From Beijerinckiaceae bacterium (GTDB taxonomy: Bacteria > Pseudomonadota > Alphaproteobacteria > Rhizobiales > Beijerinckiaceae): a stretch of 43,424 nucleotides of DNA. The DNA is taken from assembly GCA_026461505.1 (NCBI GenBank), contig JAPJMW010000203.1, forward strand, positions 1 through 43,424, given 5' to 3'. Both the position numbers and the translations under genes were made by a program. A model generated the notes under the pieces. It did not search any database and was not told the origin of the DNA. It saw only the letters and a program-made list of their open reading frames with translations. Below, in pieces: positions 27,039-37,550 of the stretch; positions within the stretch are counted from its first letter, which is position 1; each line of letters begins with the position of its first letter.

Positions 27039-27062
27039 GGTTTTCTATTCTCGCTTTATGAT

Positions 27063-27152
27063 CGCCATTGCGAGCGAATAGCGAAGCACCCCAGCTGATG
27101 GCTCAGAAAAAGATCTGGATCGCTTCGTCGCTTACGCTACTCGCAATGAAGG
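27063..27152. repeat. Long palindromic repeat, copy 2
   Basis: Both ends carry forms of the same repeat: CATTGCGAGCGAATAGCGAA on the left and, reading inward from the right on the other strand, CATTGCGAGTAGCGTAAGCG. The arms pair less well than in copy 1. It fills nearly all of the gap between the methyltransferase stop (27155) and the amidotransferase start (27038), both on the minus strand. Confidence 0.78.
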
Positions 27153-27154
27153 TA

Positions 27155-28162
27155 TTATTTCGTTAGCTTCGCAATAATGCTGATGCCCGCTTCTTCCGCA
27201 AATTCGTGCTCGATTTCGAGGTTCAATTCCTTGCACCAGCCGCGCACTTCTTCCACCGTATGGCGACGTGCATTCTTCGGTGCGAACCAATCGAAATTGA
27301 TGTGGTTCATTTCATCAAGCGACATTTCAGGACGATAAAAGGCCTTCAGTACATGCCAATAGAAGAAGCGTTGCAGGTTTATTTTACCTGCCGGAATCTC
27401 AAGCAAATCGATCGGACGTTTGATATCGATTTCAATATTCAACTCGCCCAAAATACGACCAAGCTCGGAGAGCGGTTCCATCGCCGCCCAACCTTCTTCA
27501 GGCGTCATCACTTGTAACTTATCGCGAATATAATCATCGGTGAACTCGCGCACCGGACCTTTTTTACGGTACACGTAAAACACCACACGACCGCCCACTT
27601 TCACATGCTTGGTAACAGCGGCAAGCGCGTTGAACGTGTTATCGGTGTGGTGCAAAACACCTTCGGAAAAGACGATATCAACCGAACGCTCAGGCACGGG
27701 AATCTGGTTCAAATCGGCCTGAATAAACCCTGCCGACCAGCCACGTTCCTTAAACCGTTGCTGCGCCACATCAACGGTGGTTGAAACATCCACGCCGAGA
27801 TAATGCACATGGTCCATCACGGGGCCGAACAGCGCAATGCCGGAAAGCGCTGCACCGCAGCCTGCATCCAAAATAATCGGATGCTCGCCATGTTCTTTGA
27901 ACCAAGGTGCAAATGGCACATCGCCATATTTCTGCACAAGCCAAGTGCGCATATGTTCAGCAACCGAGCCTTCAAACGTGTCGCGCTTCGCCCATTTAAA
28001 GCCGAAGGTTTCGCGTGTTTGCTCTTGCGCCGCCGACACAAATTCAGCCGAGCGCGGAATGCCCGCGACCGTCGTGATCTGGCGGCCATTCGCCGTCGCA
28101 CTTGCGCCTTCTGCCGGAACTTGAACGCCCAGTAAATCCGATAACCATTGCGGCTGCGACAT
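27155..28162 (-). CDS. SAM-dependent methyltransferase
   Basis: A 335-residue class I methyltransferase. The SAM-binding motif I is ILDAGCGAALSGIALFG at about 95-111, followed by GVDVSTTVDVAQQRF (motif II) and DIVFSEGVLHHTDN (motif III). The C-terminal 100 residues are not recognised and may bind the acceptor. It probably methylates a sugar of the glycan. A longer frame begins at 28195, but the ATG at 28162 sits 2 nt past the upstream aminotransferase stop with a GG-rich stretch ahead, so translational coupling favours it. The target position is unknown. Confidence 0.85.
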   Translation of the reverse strand: MSQPQWLSDLLGVQVPAEGASATANGRQITTVAGIPRSAEFVSAAQEQTRETFGFKWAKRDTFEGSVAEHMRTWLVQKYGDVPFAPWFKEHGEHPIILDAGCGAALSGIALFGPVMDHVHYLGVDVSTTVDVAQQRFKERGWSAGFIQADLNQIPVPERSVDIVFSEGVLHHTDNTFNALAAVTKHVKVGGRVVFYVYRKKGPVREFTDDYIRDKLQVMTPEEGWAAMEPLSELGRILGELNIEIDIKRPIDLLEIPAGKINLQRFFYWHVLKAFYRPEMSLDEMNHINFDWFAPKNARRHTVEEVRGWCKELNLEIEHEFAEEAGISIIAKLTK

Positions 28163-28164
28163 GA

Positions 28165-29325
28165 TCAATGACCTTTCGCAATCGAGCGAATGCACTCGAT
28201 AACATAAGAATAATCATCAGCGCTCATGCGGTTATGCAGCGGAATGGCCATGGTGTTGTTTTCGCAATCCTTGGCACCCGGAAAATCTTCCGGCTTGATG
28301 TTGTAGCGGTCACGGTAATAGCCAAGCATATGGATCGCATGCGTCCCGGGACGCGTCGCAACGCCCATCGCATGCAGCTTCGCCATGATCTCATTGCGCG
28401 GCATTGGCGCAAGCTTCGGATCAACATAAGTGACATAAGCCTGCCAAGCATGGCGCACATCATTGGGCACAACAGGCTGGCGGAGCCATTCGATATCCGC
28501 TAGCTCTTCGCGGTAGCGACGCGCGGCAATGTCACGCTCGTCGATAAAGCGATCAAGCTTCGTCATCTGCACAAGGCCGATGGCGGCTTGAATATCCGTC
28601 ATGCGGTAATTGAAGCCCAATTCGTCAAAATCCGGCAGCAAATAAGGCTGCGCACCACGATGCCGCATTTCTTCCGAAACGGATGCGCCATGGTTACGCA
28701 ACACTTGCGCCTTGGCAGCGACATCATCATGCGGTGTAGTCATCATGCCGCCCTCGCCGGTCGTAATCGACTTGCGCGGATGGAAGGAGAAACACGCTGC
28801 ATCGCCCAACGCGCCCGCTGGTGTGCCTTTATACGATGCGCCTGCAGCACAAGCACCGTCTTCGACAATCTTCACATGCTTTGGCAAAACAGCGCGCAAA
28901 CCATCCATATCAGCGCACAGACCAAACAGATGCACAGGCATGACCGCCTTCGTGCGTTCCGTTACCTTTTCAGCGACAGAAGCTGGATCGATATTGTTCG
29001 TGCGCGGATCAACATCGCAGAGCACCGGAATAGCATTGCAATAGAGCACCGCGTTCGCCGTTGCGACCCACGTAAACGAAGGCACAATCACCTCGTCACC
29101 GGGGCCGATATCCATAGCCGCTAAAGCGAGATGCAAAGCGGTTGTGCAGCTCGTGGTCGCAAGCGCATGCGGCACATTGTGGCGTGCTGCAAATTGCTTT
29201 TCAAACTCGGCCACTTTCGGGCCTTGCGTGAGCCAACCCGATTCAATCGGGGCGCGCACGGCCTGCCATTCTTCTTCGCCCATTGAAGGCAATGCGATCT
29301 GGACGGTTCTTTTTTCCATGGCCAT
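28165..29325 (-). CDS. DegT/DnrJ/EryC1/StrS sugar aminotransferase 2
   Basis: A 386-residue PLP aminotransferase. GSWLTQGPKV-like residues at about 30-37, EDGACAAGA around Asp156, and FHPRKSITTGEGGM with the PLP Lys at 185 put it with GDP-perosamine synthase, PglE and ArnB-like enzymes that aminate a 4-keto sugar. This differs from the WbpE-type paralogue at 19256. A partner that would supply the 4-keto sugar is not obvious here; the SDR immediately upstream (29340) is the best candidate. It is followed 2 nt later by the methyltransferase gene. Confidence 0.85.
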   Translation of the reverse strand: MAMEKRTVQIALPSMGEEEWQAVRAPIESGWLTQGPKVAEFEKQFAARHNVPHALATTSCTTALHLALAAMDIGPGDEVIVPSFTWVATANAVLYCNAIPVLCDVDPRTNNIDPASVAEKVTERTKAVMPVHLFGLCADMDGLRAVLPKHVKIVEDGACAAGASYKGTPAGALGDAACFSFHPRKSITTGEGGMMTTPHDDVAAKAQVLRNHGASVSEEMRHRGAQPYLLPDFDELGFNYRMTDIQAAIGLVQMTKLDRFIDERDIAARRYREELADIEWLRQPVVPNDVRHAWQAYVTYVDPKLAPMPRNEIMAKLHAMGVATRPGTHAIHMLGYYRDRYNIKPEDFPGAKDCENNTMAIPLHNRMSADDYSYVIECIRSIAKGH

Positions 29326-29339
29326 GATGAAAGCGATCC

Positions 29340-30335
29340 TTATTCAGCAGATTTGGCGCGGCGCGCGGCAACTTCACTCTTATGGCCTTCGCGCCAAGTG
29401 ATCAGACGGCGCAAGCCCTCTTCCAGATCAATCCCTGCCGTAAAGCCGATTTCTTTCGATGCACGAACCGGAGAACCAACGCGGTTGCGCACAAGCGTTG
29501 CAGCCGAGCGTGGCGCATAATTAATTGGCTGGTTGCAACCCGTGAGGTTTAGCAGCATCTCAGCCACTTCCTTCAGCGAAGTACGCTTGCCGGTGCCGAC
29601 ATTGTAGAAACGATCCGTAGCGGTTGAACCCATCGCGCAAAGATTAGCGCGGGCGCAATCTTCAACGGCTACAAAGTCGAACGCTTCCGAGCCATCACCC
29701 ATGATCGTTGGACCTTCACCGCGATCAATCGCGTCAAGCATCTTCATGATAACGGCGATATAAGCACCGCGATAATCCTGACGCGGGCCATAGACGTTCA
29801 TATAGCGCAAGCCCACATAATCGAGGCCATAACGGAAGTGATAGGCGCGGGCCATCGCCTCACCGCAGATCTTCGTCGCGCCATAAAAATTCTTGTTGTT
29901 GAACGGATGGTCTTCCATCATCGGCTCTTCTACCGCATCGCCATAAACGGAAGCAGACGACGACCACACCAAACGCTTCACGCCATTACGAACGCAACTA
30001 TCGAGCACGTTGAACATGCCCTTCACATTCACATCAAACGCAGTGCGGGGATATTCATGGCATTGCAGCAACCAGAGTGCCGCGAATTGAAACACACCAT
30101 CAGCGCCTTTCAGCGCTGCGTCCAGAATATCGGTATGGGTGATATCGCCACCGGCTTCGAAAATCTTCACACGCGGATCTTTCAACGAGCCCGAAAGGTT
30201 CTCCATCGTGCCACGCACGAAATTATCATAGATGACGATCTCGCCGACATCCTGCTGGATGAGCTGATCCACCGCATGCGAACCAATCAGACCCGCGCCA
30301 CCGATTACAACGAATTTCTTACCTTTAATATCCAC
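29340..30335 (-). CDS. NAD-dependent nucleotide-sugar epimerase/dehydratase (extended SDR)
   Basis: A 331-residue extended short-chain dehydrogenase. GGAGLIGSHAVDQL at about 13-26 is the NAD motif, WSSSASVYGDAV holds the catalytic Ser, and NFYGATKICGE the Tyr/Lys pair. RYMNVYGPRQDY follows as in UDP-sugar 4-epimerases. Possible products are a UDP-Gal/GalNAc-type sugar or a 4-keto sugar for the adjoining aminotransferase. The start is GTG at 30335, with AGGAG 8 nt upstream. It is the middle gene of a minus-strand operon that begins with the WlbA-like oxidoreductase. Confidence 0.85.
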   Translation of the reverse strand: MDIKGKKFVVIGGAGLIGSHAVDQLIQQDVGEIVIYDNFVRGTMENLSGSLKDPRVKIFEAGGDITHTDILDAALKGADGVFQFAALWLLQCHEYPRTAFDVNVKGMFNVLDSCVRNGVKRLVWSSSASVYGDAVEEPMMEDHPFNNKNFYGATKICGEAMARAYHFRYGLDYVGLRYMNVYGPRQDYRGAYIAVIMKMLDAIDRGEGPTIMGDGSEAFDFVAVEDCARANLCAMGSTATDRFYNVGTGKRTSLKEVAEMLLNLTGCNQPINYAPRSAATLVRNRVGSPVRASKEIGFTAGIDLEEGLRRLITWREGHKSEVAARRAKSAE

Positions 30336-30346
30336 GAGTCTTGCTC

Positions 30347-30940
30347 CTAGTCGGCCAGCACCAGCTGGTTGTCATTCTTAAGATGATAGGTTTCACCCGT
30401 TGCCGGGCATTTCAGATCAGCACCCAACCGGTCGCCTGTTCGGCTCATCCAGCCCATCCGCCGTGCGGGGTTACCCACCATCAAGGCATAATCAGGTACA
30501 TTTTTTGTGACGACGGCACCTGCGCCAATCAGACAATAGTCGCCGAGTTCATGGCCACAAACAATGGTAGCATTGGCACCAATCGTTGCACCCTTGCCGA
30601 CAGGCGTCGTTTTAAATTCAGATTTCCGGCTCACATTCGCACGCGGGTTAATCACATTGGTGAACACGCAGGATGGGCCACAAAACACATCATCCTCCAG
30701 CACGACGCCTTCATAGAGCGAGACATTGTTCTGGATCTTGCAGCCATTGCCGATCGTCACTTTCGGGCCGATCATCGCGTTCTGGCCGATTGAGCAATTC
30801 TCGCCGATCACCGTCCCCGCAAGGATGTGACAGAAATGCCAAATCTTGGTGCCGCGACCGATCACCGCCCCATCATCGACATAGCTCGATATATGGATAA
30901 GGACGCCGGGAAAGCGCGGATCTTCCCTCATTTCGCTCAT
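30347..30940 (-). CDS. wbpD: WbpD/WlbB-like UDP-3-amino-hexuronate N-acetyltransferase
   Basis: A 197-residue left-handed beta-helix acetyltransferase. The opening [22 protein letters not shown], the central [23 protein letters not shown] repeats and [17 protein letters not shown] at about 158-174 are characteristic of WbpD/WlbB, which acetylates the 3-amino group of UDP-2-acetamido-3-amino-2,3-dideoxyglucuronate. The short tail after this includes [10 protein letters not shown], as in related proteins. It lies 3 bp past the WlbA-like gene. With that gene, the dehydrogenase at 33374 and the aminotransferase at 19256 it completes the pathway. Confidence 0.87.
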   Translation of the reverse strand: MSEMREDPRFPGVLIHISSYVDDGAVIGRGTKIWHFCHILAGTVIGENCSIGQNAMIGPKVTIGNGCKIQNNVSLYEGVVLEDDVFCGPSCVFTNVINPRANVSRKSEFKTTPVGKGATIGANATIVCGHELGDYCLIGAGAVVTKNVPDYALMVGNPARRMGWMSRTGDRLGADLKCPATGETYHLKNDNQLVLAD

Positions 30941-30943
30941 AAA

Positions 30944-32184
<1,241 letters not shown>

Positions 32185-33336
32185 ATGGCCTTGCCTAAAC
32201 TGCTCTTTCTTGTCACCGATGACCGTTATTTCATCTCGCATCGCCTGCCCATGGCGCGTGCGGCGAAATCGGCTGGCTTTGAGGTACATGTCGGCACGCG
32301 GGTAAAAAGCTTTGGCGCGGCTATCCGCAGCGAGGGCTACATCGTTCACGATCTGCCATGGGAAAAGCTCAAGCGCACGCCCTTCGACATCATCAAAGAT
32401 ATCTGGGCTATTCGACTGCTTTATCAAAGCCTTAAGCCGGATATCGTCCACCATATCGCGCTCGTTCCCGTGATGTTTGGTCAAATCGCCGCAACAGGTC
32501 TTGGTATCGCGACCGTCAATACAATCGCGGGCTTGGGTTCGGGCTTTATTGGTCGGGGGTTTAAAGGAAAACTCCTCAAATCAGGCCTTGTCATCGCCCT
32601 TCGCACGTTATTGTCGCGCCGTTCATCGATCACTGTGGTGCAAAACGCCGATGATCGGGCGGCCCTCCAATCCATTGGCGTTCCGTCCGACAGCATCCGC
32701 CTGGTGGCAGGCTCCGGCGTCGATACCGATCTTTTAAAGCCGCTTCCCGAGCCCGAAGGCCCGATTACCATCGGCATCGCCGCCCGAATGTTAGAGGATA
32801 AAGGCATCAGGCCGCTCGTCGAAGCCCAAGCCCTATTGCGCAAAAAAGGCCTCAACACGCAGCTTTTGCTGGCTGGTGATTACGATCCCACCAACCGCTC
32901 GGCGATTAAAATCGAGGAATTGCAAGCCTTTGCCCGCCAACCCGGCGTCGAATGGTTAGGTCATATTGAGGATATCGCCGCACTTTGGGCGCGCTGCCAC
33001 ATTGCCGCGCTACCGTCCCGCCGCGAGGGCCTGCCCAAAGCGTTGCTCGAAGCCGCAAGCTTGGGGCGCCCACTGGTCGCCACCGATGTTCCAGGCTGCC
33101 GCGACGTCGCTGTTGACGGCGAAACCGGCCTTTTGGTTCCCGTCGATGATGCCAAGGCGCTAGCGAGCGCCATCGAAACACTCGTCCGCGATCCCGCGCT
33201 TCGCGCCAAATTGGGTGCGAACGGGCGTCGTCGGGTCGAAAAATTATTTTCATCAACCGCAATCGGTACCGAAATTGCCGCAATTTACCGCGACATGGCC
33301 GAATTGAGGATTGCTGATCCGCAATTTGCCGTCTAG
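32185..33336 (+). CDS. Glycosyltransferase family 4 (PglA/WbpT-like)
   Basis: A 383-residue GT-B glycosyltransferase. LLFLVTDDRYFISHRLPMA at the N terminus is typical of GT4 enzymes acting on lipid-linked diacetamido sugars, and the donor domain has the full E-x7-E motif in SRREGLPKALLEAASLG. GYIVHDLP and HHIALVPVMFGQIAA mark the acceptor half. The ribosome binding site is weak. The stop at 33336 is followed after 37 bp by the UDP-HexNAc dehydrogenase, so the two genes form one plus-strand unit. Donor and acceptor are unproven. Confidence 0.87.
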   Translation: MALPKLLFLVTDDRYFISHRLPMARAAKSAGFEVHVGTRVKSFGAAIRSEGYIVHDLPWEKLKRTPFDIIKDIWAIRLLYQSLKPDIVHHIALVPVMFGQIAATGLGIATVNTIAGLGSGFIGRGFKGKLLKSGLVIALRTLLSRRSSITVVQNADDRAALQSIGVPSDSIRLVAGSGVDTDLLKPLPEPEGPITIGIAARMLEDKGIRPLVEAQALLRKKGLNTQLLLAGDYDPTNRSAIKIEELQAFARQPGVEWLGHIEDIAALWARCHIAALPSRREGLPKALLEAASLGRPLVATDVPGCRDVAVDGETGLLVPVDDAKALASAIETLVRDPALRAKLGANGRRRVEKLFSSTAIGTEIAAIYRDMAELRIADPQFAV

Positions 33337-33373
33337 ACGGCTGCCTGAGTTTAAGAAAGTGGAGACTAAAAGC

Positions 33374-34657
33374 GTGGCTCATACCAGAAAAATCGCCGTC
33401 ATCGGACTTGGCTATGTAGGCCTCCCCGTAGCCGTATCCTTCGCGGCAGCTGGCGAAACCGTTATCGGCTTTGATATCGACCAGCGCCGGATCGCGGAAT
33501 TGAAAGACGGCCATGACCGCACCTTGGAAGTCGAAAGCGCCCGCCTGAAAACCCCAACGCTCACCTTCACGCATGACCGCGCTACGCTCAAGACCGCCGA
33601 TTTCTTTATCGTTACCGTGCCGACCCCAATCGACGAAGCCCGCCGCCCCGATCTCACCGCTTTGCTCAAAGCATCTGAGACCGTCGGCAATGTGCTCAAA
33701 AAGGGCGATATCGTCGTCTATGAATCAACCGTCTATCCGGGCGCAACAGAAGAAGATTGCGTGCCCGTGCTCGAGCGCGTCTCGGGCCTGAAAGCCGGAA
33801 CGGACTTCACCGTCGGCTATTCGCCAGAGCGGATTAATCCGGGCGATCATGTCCATCGCTTTGAAACCATTACCAAAGTCGTCTCCGGTCAAACGCCTGA
33901 AACGCTTGAAATCGTGGCTGCTGTTTATGGCTCGGTGGTCAAAGCGGGCATTCATAAAGCGCCTTCGATCAAAGTGGCCGAAGCCGCAAAAGTCATCGAA
34001 AACACCCAGCGCGATCTCAACATCGCGTTGATGAACGAATTATCCGAAGTCTTTCAAGCCCTTGGCGTCAATACGCTCGATGTGCTCGCAGCTGCCGGAA
34101 CGAAGTGGAACTTCCTGCCGTTCCGTCCCGGTCTGGTCGGCGGTCATTGCATTGGCGTTGATCCCTATTACCTCACCTATCGCGCGGAAAAAGCAGGTTG
34201 CCATCCGGAAGTTATTCTGGCGGGCCGTCGCACCAACGACGCCGTTGGCCCGCGTGTCGCGCGCGAATGCATCCGGAGATTACTCGCCGATGGCCGCGCC
34301 AATCCGGTTGTAACCGTCCTTGGCCTGACCTTCAAAGAAGACGTACCCGATATTCGCAACTCGAAAGTGGTTGATATCATTACGGAACTTAAAAATTTCG
34401 GCATTACCGTCCAAGCCCATGATCCGATGGCCTCGGCGGAAGAAGTGCATCACGAATTCGGCATCGAATTGGTATCTACCGAAGATCTCAAGCCTTCGGA
34501 CGCCGTGATTTTAGCCGTATCGCATAAATCCTATATGGAAGACGGATGGGGCTTGATCCAAAAGCTCCTGAAGCCCGGCAACCCGATTGTCATGGACGTC
34601 AAAGGCGCATTGCCCCGGGAAACGCGGCCTTCAAACATCTCCGTTTGGAGCCTCTGA
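33374..34657 (+). CDS. UDP-HexNAc 6-dehydrogenase (TviB/WbpO family)
   Basis: A 427-residue NAD-dependent enzyme that oxidises C6 of a UDP-N-acetylhexosamine (GlcNAc or GalNAc) to the uronate. IAVIGLGYVGLPVAV is the NAD motif, TVPTPIDEARRPDLTAL and YESTVYPGATEEDC are typical of WbpO/TviB rather than WecC, and GLVGGHCIGVDPYYL holds the catalytic Cys259. Longer frames begin at 33311, inside the previous gene, but the GTG at 33374 has GGAG 9 nt upstream and gives the family length. It would supply UDP-GlcNAcA to the WlbA-like enzyme. WbpA-type function is thus likely, although the sequence group is TviB/WbpO. Confidence 0.87.
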   Translation: MAHTRKIAVIGLGYVGLPVAVSFAAAGETVIGFDIDQRRIAELKDGHDRTLEVESARLKTPTLTFTHDRATLKTADFFIVTVPTPIDEARRPDLTALLKASETVGNVLKKGDIVVYESTVYPGATEEDCVPVLERVSGLKAGTDFTVGYSPERINPGDHVHRFETITKVVSGQTPETLEIVAAVYGSVVKAGIHKAPSIKVAEAAKVIENTQRDLNIALMNELSEVFQALGVNTLDVLAAAGTKWNFLPFRPGLVGGHCIGVDPYYLTYRAEKAGCHPEVILAGRRTNDAVGPRVARECIRRLLADGRANPVVTVLGLTFKEDVPDIRNSKVVDIITELKNFGITVQAHDPMASAEEVHHEFGIELVSTEDLKPSDAVILAVSHKSYMEDGWGLIQKLLKPGNPIVMDVKGALPRETRPSNISVWSL

Positions 34658-34683
34658 GCGGAATCATGTTGACTAACGTGCAA

Positions 34684-34712
34684 TTGACGCAATCCCGTCA
34701 CGAAATTGTAAT
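34684..34712 (+). promoter_or_regulatory. Sigma70-like promoter for the 905-residue exported protein
   Basis: TTGACG (34684-34689), a 17-nt spacer and TGTAAT (34707-34712) form a near-consensus promoter, with transcription expected from about 34719. It lies between the dehydrogenase stop and the next gene, so that gene is not solely dependent on the upstream operon. Confidence 0.6.
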
Positions 34713-34819
34713 CTTTGGCTGTCAGAGCGACGGGGCCGTCGGTGCCAATATCGTCGACGGTATCGTGTTTAGACGGTTTAATGCTTCATTCCGCTTTAGT
34801 GCCTGTCCGGGGTTTTAAG

Positions 34820-37537
34820 TTGAGTAGACGTGTAACACCTCGGCGGTTGCTTGTTGCAACTGCATTATCGATAACGATGGCCGCAGTCATCGGCAGCGGC
34901 GTTGCGTCAAGCACGGACGATATTACGCGGGTGCGCGAACTACCCTACCCCTTCCACCAAGTCGTCAGTTTCAGCGACGATGCGGACGAGTTAAAGCCAT
35001 GGCATGGCGCTGCTATCCATCGCGTCTTTAATCAAGAACTGGGTTTGCCGGTAACGGACTCGCTGTGGCCGCATGGTAGTAACCGCCTCTCCACAATGTT
35101 CTTGGGGCCAGGCCGCTTAAACCGGACTCCCACTGGCGTTGACGGGCTTCCCGCCTATGCGCTTTTGCTTCGTGAATGGCATCGCGGCAATATTGATCAG
35201 TTTCATGGCTGGCAGGAAGATTCTAGCTTCCAATTGCGCAATGTGTATGAACCTTCCATCCAACTGGCATCCGAACAAACCAATATTCCGATACCCTCCG
35301 TCGATTCAGACATCGCGAATGAACAACGCCAAAATGTCCGTCTCTTTTTAAACGGCGAACCACCAGCGGATTTATCGGTTACCTTGTCCGATAGCACGGG
35401 GCGCACGCTGACTTATGGCCCCGATCAGGTGGCTAAAGGCAGAGACGTTCAACTCAAAAAAGACAGCAAATTTGCGATCATTGAATTTATTATTCCAACC
35501 GAAGGCGACACGTTCGACCATTTAGCGTTGAATGCGGGTCAATTGGATCATGTCACGCTAACGGCACCCTCATGCAGCAATGGCTGCGGTGTGTCGATCA
35601 TGCGCATTGAGCGCGATGATTTCAGCCGCCAAACCGTCATGGCTGAAGCGCCTATCTTAGCCGATTGGAATTTACGCCCGGCTCTCCTGACGTCGCATGG
35701 CGGCAATACGCTGGCGCAAGATTTTGGTGTAGCCGGAAAATATTACGAAGTGCCCCGCTCGCCGGGTACCATCTTCAACGATGCCTCAGTTGTAGTGCGG
35801 CGCGAAGCCCATGCGACCGATGAAACAAGCCATGCTTTTCACGCCGATATTCTTAAAACGCTTGGTGTAGAAGGCATTTGGTCTTACTTCCCTGCCGACC
35901 CTTCCCATTATTTTGGTCCGCTTAAAAGCGATTTTAAAAAGCCGCTGCCGCCACTCACCACGACCTATCCGGGCTTTTATAACGTGCCGCGTTCAACCAC
36001 GGGCAATTTTGACCGGAGTTCGCCGGATGCCTTTGCCAATGACCTCGAACATCTCGTGCCAACGCTTTCTTATGAGGACCGTAAAGATCTCTATTGCGGT
36101 TTGAGGTGCGACAGCGCGCAAGGTGATTCACTCGCCATGCTGGTCGCCTCGAGCGTCGAAATGATCCACAATGGCGATACCATTCGCCATTTCTGGTATA
36201 CGCATTTTGGTTCCGGTGGCTCCGGATTTCAGCACACCACTGAAGAGCCCGTAACGCCCGTTATTCGCAAATGGATGCAGCGCCTTTCAAACCTCGTTTA
36301 TAATTTTGATGGCACCGTCCCAGACAGCCAACGCGTTTGGTCACCACCCGGCTCTACATGGATCCGCTATCAGCAAATGCGCAATGCGATTCTTGGCCAT
36401 ATTGAGTTCAATGAAAAAGATAACCGCATAAAGATTTCGCCTTGGATTGATAGTGTCACTGGCAAGATGATGCCCGATCCGCACGCCGGCAGCCGCGATT
36501 TGCATGGCCTTACCCTCTATGTAAGCGACCCGACGAAGGTACGCGTCTATCTCGGCGAAACCGAACTTCATGCGTTTACCCGCAATCCAGCTGACGAAAC
36601 GGGTAAACCATCAATTACGCTTGTCGATGATAATTCACCCTCGGCCGTTCTTGATCACGTAGCCCTGTTCGAAAAAGGCCAAGTATCGATCGATAATGGC
36701 GAGGCACAGGAACGTCAGGCACAAGGCAATGATCCCGATGGTTCGAAAATTCTAACCCTCACCGCCGATAATACGGGACGGGCTGAATTACTTTTCCGGC
36801 CTTCCCGCCTCGAATTCTGGAACACAAGCCACATTCAACTGGCGTTGAGAAAACTGGACCATTCGATCTCCAAGCGGAACGCATCCGCCGGCAATCTTGA
36901 AGTCGATCTGATGATGGAAGACGGTAAGATCGTCTCGATCAATGAGCAGGATACGCCGGAGCTTGAAATGCTTCCCTCTAGCCAATGGCATATCTCGCCC
37001 GTTTCGATTTCAAATGATTGGCGCTATGAGACGCTTGATGTTGCAGCCTTGGATTGGCCGGACCTTAATCCATCCGCCAAAGCATTTTCTCGTCCACCCT
37101 TACCGCTCGGCAAAGTCAAAAGCGTTCGTATCGCCCTTGTGAATGCAAAGCCTGGCACCGTGCTTGAACTGGCCAATTTACGCGCCCTTCGCCCTAACCC
37201 GAATGGCGAAGCAGAAGATGGCGGCAAACTGGTCGCTGGCCGTGTGACGAAAGAGGGCCAGACAGGACTCGCACAAGTCAAAATCCGCGCGACATCTTCA
37301 ACCTCTGGGGTAATCAAAACGGTTACCAATGAGGATGGTTATTTCTTTTTACCGCATAGGCAAAAAGGCGAAATGCTTTCGATCATGGCACGTATCAACG
37401 GACAAAATTGCGCCGTTGAACAGGGGCGCCGCATCGAGATTTCGAAAAACGAAGTCGAACTCGATGTGAATGCCAATAATTGTCAGCAGCTCGTCTCGTC
37501 GGCCGATGACGTGTTTGAAACGAGCATGATCCCTTAA
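34820..37537 (+). CDS. Large exported protein of unknown function, C-terminal carboxypeptidase-regulatory-like domain
   Basis: A 905-residue protein that I do not recognise as a whole. The N terminus has arginine pairs and a hydrophobic stretch (RRLLVATALSITMAAVIG) that look like a signal, perhaps twin-arginine. SFSDDADE at about 50-57 and HGSNRLSTMFLG at 85-96 recall a deacetylase-type barrel but are not proof. WYTHFGSGGSGF and WSPPGSTWIRYQQMRN lie in the middle third. Residues about 801-885 match the CarboxypepD_reg/SdrD-like beta-sandwich (GRVTKEGQTGLAQVKIRA, NEDGYFFLP). The start is uncertain: a TTG at 34820 with GGGG 7 nt upstream is preferred, ATG 34781 is possible, and ATG 34715 lies before the predicted transcription start. 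Position after the dehydrogenase suggests a glycan-processing or surface role. Confidence 0.72.
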   Translation: MSRRVTPRRLLVATALSITMAAVIGSGVASSTDDITRVRELPYPFHQVVSFSDDADELKPWHGAAIHRVFNQELGLPVTDSLWPHGSNRLSTMFLGPGRLNRTPTGVDGLPAYALLLREWHRGNIDQFHGWQEDSSFQLRNVYEPSIQLASEQTNIPIPSVDSDIANEQRQNVRLFLNGEPPADLSVTLSDSTGRTLTYGPDQVAKGRDVQLKKDSKFAIIEFIIPTEGDTFDHLALNAGQLDHVTLTAPSCSNGCGVSIMRIERDDFSRQTVMAEAPILADWNLRPALLTSHGGNTLAQDFGVAGKYYEVPRSPGTIFNDASVVVRREAHATDETSHAFHADILKTLGVEGIWSYFPADPSHYFGPLKSDFKKPLPPLTTTYPGFYNVPRSTTGNFDRSSPDAFANDLEHLVPTLSYEDRKDLYCGLRCDSAQGDSLAMLVASSVEMIHNGDTIRHFWYTHFGSGGSGFQHTTEEPVTPVIRKWMQRLSNLVYNFDGTVPDSQRVWSPPGSTWIRYQQMRNAILGHIEFNEKDNRIKISPWIDSVTGKMMPDPHAGSRDLHGLTLYVSDPTKVRVYLGETELHAFTRNPADETGKPSITLVDDNSPSAVLDHVALFEKGQVSIDNGEAQERQAQGNDPDGSKILTLTADNTGRAELLFRPSRLEFWNTSHIQLALRKLDHSISKRNASAGNLEVDLMMEDGKIVSINEQDTPELEMLPSSQWHISPVSISNDWRYETLDVAALDWPDLNPSAKAFSRPPLPLGKVKSVRIALVNAKPGTVLELANLRALRPNPNGEAEDGGKLVAGRVTKEGQTGLAQVKIRATSSTSGVIKTVTNEDGYFFLPHRQKGEMLSIMARINGQNCAVEQGRRIEISKNEVELDVNANNCQQLVSSADDVFETSMIP

Positions 37538-37550
37538 GATAAAAACGCCG

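Noticed and set aside
28588..29124. 178-codon open frame on the plus strand
   Set aside because: It is antisense to the DegT aminotransferase with an intact PLP site; no ribosome binding site or domain.
32906..33574. 222-codon open frame on the minus strand
   Set aside because: It covers the end of a glycosyltransferase and the start of the dehydrogenase, both well supported; its product is arginine-rich and domain-free.
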